64,000 bases of DNA from NCBI GenBank assembly GCA_910586725.1, contig CAJUJL010000002.1, positions 62,001-126,000 on the forward strand, in the 5' to 3' direction. Of this stretch, positions 58,917 through 64,000 are shown one piece after another (position 1 is the stretch's first letter; each line of letters opens with the position of its first letter). Below the pieces are notes generated by a model, which saw nothing but the letters and a program-made list of their open reading frames with translations, was not told the origin of the DNA and did no database searches. The position numbers and the translations under genes were made by a program. The stretch comes from an uncultured Lachnospiraceae bacterium. GTDB lineage: Bacteria; Bacillota; Clostridia; Lachnospirales; Lachnospiraceae.

Positions 58917-59801
58917 ATGGATCAGGCAGAACAGCTTAGAAACGTGATTAAGCAAAAATGCAAAGGAGTGCAGCAAAACACCGCAAGGGTAGTTACGGTT
59001 ACAAGCGGCAAGGGCGGTGTCGGAAAATCAAATCTGGCAGTTAATATGGCAGTATGGCTTCATAAAATGGGCAAAAGAGTCATTATTTTTGATGCGGATT
59101 TGGGACTGGCTAATGTGGAAGTTATGTTTGGAGCAGTTCCGCAGTATAATTTAAGTGATTTAATTTATCGGGGCAAAAGCATAAGAGAAATCATTTCTCA
59201 CGGGCCTTTGGATATAGGTTTTATATCGGGAGGGTTGGGAATTGCAGGATTGAATAATCTCTCCAAAGACCAGATTGTTTATCTGGTACACAGTCTGGCG
59301 GAGTTGAATGAAATGGCAGATGTGATTATTATAGATACGGGAGCCGGTATTTCAGACAGTGTATTGGAATTTGTAATGGCGAGTCCGGAAATACTGCTGA
59401 TCAGTACACCGGAGCCAAGTTCTTTGACGGATGCGTATTCTTTGCTGAAAGCAGTATACAGGAATCCGATTTTCTCAAAGGAAAAGACGAAAATTAATAT
59501 TATTGCAAACAAGGTGAACAGTGCGGAGGAAGGACACGCGGTTTTTTCAAAACTGGAGTCGGTAGTTTCGCAGTTTTTGAAGGGGAACATCAACTTTTTG
59601 GGTATGGTGCCGCAGGATCAGGAAATGGAAAAAGCAGTCAGGGCACAGAAAATTGTTTCTCTGGAAAAGCCAAATGCCGTGTCTTCAAAGGCATTTAAAA
59701 TTTTGGTCAATAATTATATCAACGATGAACATGAGGCTATATTTATACATAAAGGGATTACACAGCTGATCATTAATTTTTTAGCGAGAAAAAGTGATTA
59801 G
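58917..59801 (+). CDS. flhG: MinD/ParA-type ATPase FlhG (YlxH)
   Basis: 294 residues. FlhG counts flagella together with FlhF and the C ring. N-terminal DQAEQLR segment that stimulates FlhF GTPase, deviant Walker A TSGKGGVGKSNLAVNMA near 29-45, DADLGLANVEVMFG near 62, IIDTGAGISDSVLEF near 140, and a C-terminal membrane-targeting-like helix. It is three bases after flhF. TAG ends it at 59799-59801. Confidence 0.95.
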   Translation: MDQAEQLRNVIKQKCKGVQQNTARVVTVTSGKGGVGKSNLAVNMAVWLHKMGKRVIIFDADLGLANVEVMFGAVPQYNLSDLIYRGKSIREIISHGPLDIGFISGGLGIAGLNNLSKDQIVYLVHSLAELNEMADVIIIDTGAGISDSVLEFVMASPEILLISTPEPSSLTDAYSLLKAVYRNPIFSKEKTKINIIANKVNSAEEGHAVFSKLESVVSQFLKGNINFLGMVPQDQEMEKAVRAQKIVSLEKPNAVSSKAFKILVNNYINDEHEAIFIHKGITQLIINFLARKSD

Positions 59802-59900
59802 ATACGAACAGAAAATTCTTTTACCGGGATTTTTGCGCAGGATATATCTGTTATTTGCGGCAAATTGTCCGGTATTACCAAGAGAGTGGTGAGCAGCGGA

Positions 59901-61583
59901 ATGGATGCAGGTCAATACCTGGACACTTTTAAAAATGAAACCGGGGAGCATTTGGAGAATCTTCGTGAATGTATTGCGGCTCTGGAAAAAGAACCCGGCA
60001 GCAAAAGCACAATAGATGAGATCGTCCGTACTTCCCATTCTTTAAAAGGGATGGCAGGAATCATGGGGTTTCCACATATGCGGCATCTGGCGGGAAGGAT
60101 AGAAGAAGTAAGCCAAAAAGTGCAGGACGGCAGCGTAATCGTTACAGGAAGAATGATAGACGCTCTGTCCGAAGGATTGGATGCGCTGAATAAATATCTG
60201 GAAACTATAAAAAAAACATCCGGCGAGGGCCCACAGAAAAACGAAGCTCTGTTAAAGGAGTTAAATGATCTTTTGACTTTTCATTCAAATAACAGTCTGC
60301 CGGCGGAAACCGGCAAAAAGCTTCCGGAAATAAGAAAAAAATCTGATACGGATCTGCATGCGGCAGTGGAATCGGAACAAAAGGCAAAACCGGTTGTTCG
60401 GAAGACTTCTCCAAACAATCCGGCAACCGTAAGCACAGTGCATGTGGATATTGAAAAATTAGACGCGCTTATGAATCAGGTCAGTGAACTGATTATTATT
60501 AAAAACAGACTGGTGTCCATTCATATGGCGGAAGGGGAAAGCGCTCAAAATCAGGTTCTGCATGATGGAATTGAGTATCTGGAAAATATTACCGCAAATC
60601 TGCATGAGTCGATCATGCAGGTAAGAATGGTTCCGATTGAAAGCGTTATCAACAAGTTTCCGAGGATGATGCGGGATCTGGCCCGAAAGCTGGATAAAAA
60701 GATAGAGCTTTATATGAGCGGAGGAGATACCAATCTGGATCGCACCGTCGTGGATCAGATCGGTGTGCCCCTTTGGCATTTGCTTCGCAATGCTGCGGAG
60801 CATGGCATAGAAAGCAGGGAAATTCGCTGGCAGAGAGGCAAGCATGAAAAAGGAGCCGTTTATTTAAATGTGTATCAGGAGGACGGCAATGTTATTATAC
60901 ATATAAGAGACGACGGAAACGGAATTGATATTGCAAAAGTAAAAGAGCATGCTCTTTCAATCGGATTGGTTACACCGGAACAGGTAAAGGGCATGGAAGA
61001 AAAAGAAATTATAAATTTGATTTTTCACAGAGCATATTCAACAGTGAATCAGGAACGCGGCGCCTCTGTCCGGGGCAGCGGATTATACGTTGTACGCTCT
61101 GCCATAGAAGCGCTTGGCGGCGACATAGAAGTGTTTGGCATGCCTTTGCAGGGCGCAAGGTTTACAGTCAGGCTACCGGCTGCGCTTACAATTATGAGGG
61201 CCGTTCTTGTGGGAATCCGTCAGGAGAAATACGCGATTGCCATTCGTTCGATTTTGAGCATCGAAGATATAGAGAGCCATGAAATATTTTCTTCCGGGTC
61301 GGGAGAAGAAATTCAATTAAGAGGAATGTCAGTTCCATTGCTGCATCCGGATGAAATTTTGGGTATGGCGCCGAGACGGGAAGACAAAAGAACGTATAAA
61401 GTAGTCGTAGTGAAAAAAGGCGATAAATATGCGGGGCTGATTGTGGACAGTCTGATGGAAGAGCAGGAAATTGTAATCAAATCGCTTGGAAAGTTTATAC
61501 GGACTGATAAAAGGATCAGCGGCGCAACGATCCTTGGCGATGGTGAGGTTGCATTGATTTTGGATGTTAATGCATTCATATAG
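59901..61583 (+). CDS. cheA: Chemotaxis histidine kinase CheA lacking a P2 domain
   Basis: 560 residues from ATG 59901 (MDAGQYLDTFKNETGEHL is the typical N-terminus); a TTG at 59865 is in frame but adds nothing recognisable. P1 phosphotransfer domain with phosphorylated His46 in RTSHSLKGMAG (about 1-110); a 60-residue linker of low complexity where P2 (CheY/CheB docking) normally lies; P3 dimerisation (about 165-230); P4 kinase domain with N box RNAAEHGIE, G1 DDGNGIDI and G2 GSGLYVV (about 235-420); P5 CheW-like domain (about 425-560). The missing P2 lowers the expected docking of CheY. Confidence 0.95.
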   Translation: MDAGQYLDTFKNETGEHLENLRECIAALEKEPGSKSTIDEIVRTSHSLKGMAGIMGFPHMRHLAGRIEEVSQKVQDGSVIVTGRMIDALSEGLDALNKYLETIKKTSGEGPQKNEALLKELNDLLTFHSNNSLPAETGKKLPEIRKKSDTDLHAAVESEQKAKPVVRKTSPNNPATVSTVHVDIEKLDALMNQVSELIIIKNRLVSIHMAEGESAQNQVLHDGIEYLENITANLHESIMQVRMVPIESVINKFPRMMRDLARKLDKKIELYMSGGDTNLDRTVVDQIGVPLWHLLRNAAEHGIESREIRWQRGKHEKGAVYLNVYQEDGNVIIHIRDDGNGIDIAKVKEHALSIGLVTPEQVKGMEEKEIINLIFHRAYSTVNQERGASVRGSGLYVVRSAIEALGGDIEVFGMPLQGARFTVRLPAALTIMRAVLVGIRQEKYAIAIRSILSIEDIESHEIFSSGSGEEIQLRGMSVPLLHPDEILGMAPRREDKRTYKVVVVKKGDKYAGLIVDSLMEEQEIVIKSLGKFIRTDKRISGATILGDGEVALILDVNAFI

Positions 61584-61587
61584 GGGG

Positions 61588-62088
61588 GTGTCAGATCTGA
61601 AAGACGTAGTTGACGCTTTAAAAGGCGGCGGAAAAAAATACCTTCTGTTGAAACTGAATGACAAACAATACGGCATAGAAATCCGTTACGTGGAAAATGT
61701 AGTGCGCGTGCCTAAAATTACGAGGGTTCCAAAGTCACAGGATTATTTTAAGGGAGTGATCAATCTGCGCGGCGATGTAATTGCCGTTATGAGCCTTCGT
61801 TTGAGAATGAAACAAAAAGATGATGTATTTACAGATGATTCCAGAATTGTTATTATAAATGCAGGAAGAGAAGGATATGTAGGCATCCTTGTCGATCAGG
61901 TGAATGGTATGGCGGAACTGCCGGAGGAGGATATAGAGCCCGGATGCGAAGAGGATTGTGCAGACAGTTTTATCTTTGGTAAGGGAAAGTATGAAGATGA
62001 ATTGATTTTTTTGCTTGATACAGATGCAGTCATCCGCGAAAAAGAATATAATAAATATGGAGGTAGTGAATGGGAAAATTTACATTAG
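61588..62088 (+). CDS. cheW: Chemotaxis coupling protein CheW
   Basis: About 166 residues if started at GTG 61588. Start is uncertain: there is no ATG near the natural N-terminus. GTG 61588 lies inside the GGGGGGTG ribosome site; CTG 61597 has better spacing; ATG 61564 would overlap cheA. CheW couples receptors to CheA. SH3-like core with KYLLLKLNDKQYGIEIRYVENV, RVPKSQDYFKGVINLRGDVIAVMSLRLRM, and VGILVDQVNGM. The 3' end overlaps cheC by 19 bases. Confidence 0.9.
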   Translation: MSDLKDVVDALKGGGKKYLLLKLNDKQYGIEIRYVENVVRVPKITRVPKSQDYFKGVINLRGDVIAVMSLRLRMKQKDDVFTDDSRIVIINAGREGYVGILVDQVNGMAELPEEDIEPGCEEDCADSFIFGKGKYEDELIFLLDTDAVIREKEYNKYGGSEWENLH

Positions 62089-62690
62089 AAGAAGTCAACG
62101 ATATATATGTTGACGTTTTGAAGGAAATCGGAAATGTCGGCGCCGGAAACGCAACGACTGCAATTGCCTCTATGCTCGGCATACGAATTGATATGAATGT
62201 GCCGAAGGTGGCTTTGCTGGAAGTGTCTAAGCTGGGTTCTGCAATATGTCCGGAAGAAGAAATTATCGTAGGCATATTTCTGGAAGTACAGACCGATATT
62301 GACGGCAGTATGATGTTTCTGATGAAAAAAGATTCGGCACAGTTTCTGGTCAATAAATTGATGGGGAGAGATTCTGATTATCAAAGTGATTTTGATGAGA
62401 TGGATTTATCTGCATTGAAAGAAATTGGCAATATTATTGCGGCTTCTTATCTGAATGCGCTCTCTACAATGACAAATCTGGTAATTACGCCGTCGATTCC
62501 GCATATCGCGGTAGATATGGCAGCGTCTATTTTGAGCGTTCCCGCAATTTCCTTTGGACAATTTGGAGACAATGCACTTTTGATCCAGACAGAGTTTGGA
62601 GATGATGTAATGATTAATGGATTTTTTATTTTAATGCCTGAACAGGATTCATATGAAAAAATATTAACAGCGCTTGGTCTTTCAATATAA
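62070..62690 (+). CDS. cheC: CheY-phosphate phosphatase CheC
   Basis: 206 residues. Two phosphatase motifs are visible: LKEIGNVGAGNATTAIASML near 13 and LKEIGNIIAASYLNALS near 115, each with the Glu and Asn of the active centre. CheC dephosphorylates CheY-phosphate and is activated by CheD. The start has GGAGGT (62058-62063), and the gene overlaps cheW. cheC-cheD order is standard in Firmicutes. Confidence 0.95.
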   Translation: MGKFTLEEVNDIYVDVLKEIGNVGAGNATTAIASMLGIRIDMNVPKVALLEVSKLGSAICPEEEIIVGIFLEVQTDIDGSMMFLMKKDSAQFLVNKLMGRDSDYQSDFDEMDLSALKEIGNIIAASYLNALSTMTNLVITPSIPHIAVDMAASILSVPAISFGQFGDNALLIQTEFGDDVMINGFFILMPEQDSYEKILTALGLSI

Positions 62691-62703
62691 GGAGAGAGGA
62701 GAA

Positions 62704-63189
62704 ATGAGTAAAGTTATAAAAGTTGGAATGGCAGATTTGAATATTTGCAAGTCGCCGGATATTATAACAACAATAGGACTTGGTTCTTGCATAGGTCTGA
62801 CTTTTTATGACCCTGTATCGAAAATTGGCGGTTTGGTGCATTATATGCTGCCGGACAGTAAGCAAATGAGAAACAACAGTAATATTGCGAAATTTGCAGA
62901 TACAGGAATTGACGAACTGCTGCGGCAGGTGGTACGGGCAGGAGCAAACCGCAGCCGTCTGGTTGCTAAAATTGCGGGCGGGGCAAAAATGTTCCAGGTA
63001 AGCGGCGTATCAAATGTCGGTAATATTGGAGAAAGAAATGCTCTTGCTGCCAAAGCGAAGCTGCGGGAGCTGAAAATTCGGCTGGTTGCCGAAGATACAG
63101 GACTGAATTATGGGCGTACTGTAGAATTACATTGTGAAACAGGAGAGTTTTATATTAAAGCAATCGGAAAACCATTAAAAATAATATAA
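62704..63189 (+). CDS. cheD: Chemoreceptor glutamine deamidase CheD
   Basis: 161 residues from ATG 62704 (AAGGAGAGAGG upstream); an upstream in-frame start at 62674 overlaps cheC. CheD deamidates receptor glutamines and binds CheC. Catalytic Cys in GLGSCIGLTFYD near 26 and His in HYMLPDS near 43 are present, as is KIAGGAKMF near 97. No receptor gene is in the window. Confidence 0.94.
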   Translation: MSKVIKVGMADLNICKSPDIITTIGLGSCIGLTFYDPVSKIGGLVHYMLPDSKQMRNNSNIAKFADTGIDELLRQVVRAGANRSRLVAKIAGGAKMFQVSGVSNVGNIGERNALAAKAKLRELKIRLVAEDTGLNYGRTVELHCETGEFYIKAIGKPLKII

Positions 63190-63214
63190 AGCTTCTTATC
63201 GTGAAGGAGACGAA

Positions 63215-63493
63215 ATGAATACGAAATCAATACCTGCGGTTTTAGCTTTGATTGCCGGATTTGTGACATGTGTGATGTCATTTGTACAACAAGTGGATAC
63301 CGTTGTTTTTGCAAAAAGGTTTGTAATTGTTTGTATTATCTTTTTTGCAATTGGCACAGCAGCAAGCATTATCATTCAAATAAATTTTAAAGAAGAAGTA
63401 AAGCAGGAAGAAGCTTCTGACGAAGAAGAATCTGCAGAAGAAGACGAGGACGGAGAAGAACAGGTAAAGGAAACTGACGAAACCAGCGAATAA
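63215..63493 (+). CDS. Small membrane protein with acidic tail, between cheD and fliA
   Basis: 92 residues: two membrane segments (about 6-24 and 33-54) and a cytoplasmic tail of about 35 residues that is almost only Glu, Asp and Ser/Thr. GTGAAGGAG precedes ATG 63215. I do not recognise a named family. Position just before fliA in the motility operon suggests a motility-related role, comparable in place but not in sequence to the small Bacillus genes near sigD. Confidence 0.75.
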   Translation: MNTKSIPAVLALIAGFVTCVMSFVQQVDTVVFAKRFVIVCIIFFAIGTAASIIIQINFKEEVKQEEASDEEESAEEDEDGEEQVKETDETSE

Positions 63494-63517
63494 TCAGATT
63501 GGCAACGGGGGCTTGAA

Positions 63518-64000
63518 ATGAAGACTACGGACAAAGAAAAGTTATGGGAAGCTTATCAGAAAAATCCTTCGCCCGGAATACGGGAACAGATTATTTTGGA
63601 GTATGCGCCATTGGTCAAGGTTGTTGCGGGAAGATTGAGCATGTACCTGGGGTACAATGTGGAATATGACGATTTGGTAAGTTATGGCATATTCGGATTA
63701 ATAGACGCCATAGATAAATACGATTCCCAGAAAGATGTAAAATTCGAAACATATGCAAGCCTTAGAATTCGCGGCTCTATTTTGGACCAGATACGGAAGA
63801 TGGACTGGATTCCAAGAACAGTCAGACAGAAGCAGAAAAAGCTGGATGAAGCAGTCAAACAGATTGAAATGCGCACCGGTAAAACTGCCACTGAAGAAGA
63901 AATTGCATTGGAACTGAATATATCGGAAGAGGAACTTGCTGTCTGGCAGTCTCAGTTAAAAATAACCAATATTGTTTCTTTGAATGAATATGTGGAACAG
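63518..64000 (+). CDS. fliA: Flagellar sigma factor FliA/SigD (cut by right edge)
   Basis: 161 residues visible from ATG 63518; the frame is open to the window edge. Region 2 shows EYAPLVKVVAGRLSMYL, EYDDLVSYGIFGLIDAIDKY and FETYASLRIRGSILDQIRKMDWIPRTVR, the last being characteristic of sigma-28 (FliA/WhiG). Region 3 begins with QKQKKLDEAVKQIEMRTGK. It would direct late genes such as flagellin and receptors, which are not in the window. Region 4 lies beyond the edge. Confidence 0.95.
   Translation, partial: MKTTDKEKLWEAYQKNPSPGIREQIILEYAPLVKVVAGRLSMYLGYNVEYDDLVSYGIFGLIDAIDKYDSQKDVKFETYASLRIRGSILDQIRKMDWIPRTVRQKQKKLDEAVKQIEMRTGKTATEEEIALELNISEEELAVWQSQLKITNIVSLNEYVEQ

Noticed and set aside
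59802..59900. Open frame joining flhG and cheA, as a possible relic of cheB or a read-through fusion
   Set aside because: The 33 codons after the flhG TAG are open and in frame with cheA, but this is expected by chance fairly often and the translation resembles neither CheB nor a PilZ domain.
1..64000. tRNA, rRNA, CRISPR arrays, insertion sequences, prophage or attachment sites
   Set aside because: None recognised by eye. No direct-repeat/spacer pattern, transposase-like ORF or clear tRNA fold was found; tRNAscan and IS searches were not possible.

Overview
The window reads as chromosome of a motile, probably spore-forming Firmicute of class Clostridia, most likely family Lachnospiraceae. 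The basis is content and order: a Bacillus/Clostridium-type fla/che operon behind dprA-topA-codY, an uninterrupted sigK-like gene, HPr kinase, CodY, type III glutamine synthetase, and zinc-ribbon, DUF975 and InlB/BspA-repeat proteins typical of that family. The family assignment is inference. Nearly every gene is on the + strand; the only convincing - strand gene is a small HTH regulator at 16581-16802. No tRNA, rRNA, CRISPR array or insertion sequence was recognised.

Layout. 1-2718: end of a CsoR copper repressor and a CopA copper ATPase that ends in an in-frame CopZ-like domain. 2765-6679: ftsH (own promoter, hairpin at the predicted mRNA 5' end) and uvrC. 6657-12758: hprK, an M18 aminopeptidase, murB, rapZ, whiA and a lipid-kinase-like gene in one run. 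12810-15964: fba and glnN, each followed by a hairpin. 15965-16802: gene-poor stretch with a candidate small RNA, a small ORF and the HTH gene. 16881-20650: a self-contained four-gene unit (SPFH/zinc-ribbon protein, zinc-ribbon coiled-coil protein, zinc-ribbon/PH-like protein, DUF975 membrane protein) with promoter, palindromes and terminator; this is the best candidate for a poorly described system. 20686-22208: aroK-aroE. 22270-28651: two secreted multidomain proteins, one of 1686 residues with a large internal duplication. 28735-35154: sigK-like gene, yifB/comM, dprA, topA, codY.

35312-64000 is the flagellar/chemotaxis locus: flgB-flgC-fliE-fliF-fliG-fliH-fliI-fliJ-motE-like-fliK-flgD-(flagellar operon protein)-flgE, a perfect 14-bp terminator, then motA-motB-fliL-fliM-fliY-cheY-fliO-fliP-fliQ-fliR-flhB-flhA-flhF-flhG-cheA-cheW-cheC-cheD-(small membrane protein)-fliA, the last cut by the right edge. 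Rod, MS ring, switch, export gate, export ATPase, hook, stator and chemotaxis core are encoded in assembly-related order. Departures from the B. subtilis plan are motAB inside the locus, no cheB between flhG and cheA, a CheA without room for a P2 domain, and an unusual C-terminal extension on FlgD.

Coordinates of starts were adjusted where a Shine-Dalgarno site and family N-termini favoured an internal or non-ATG start. Domain calls are by eye, without database searches.
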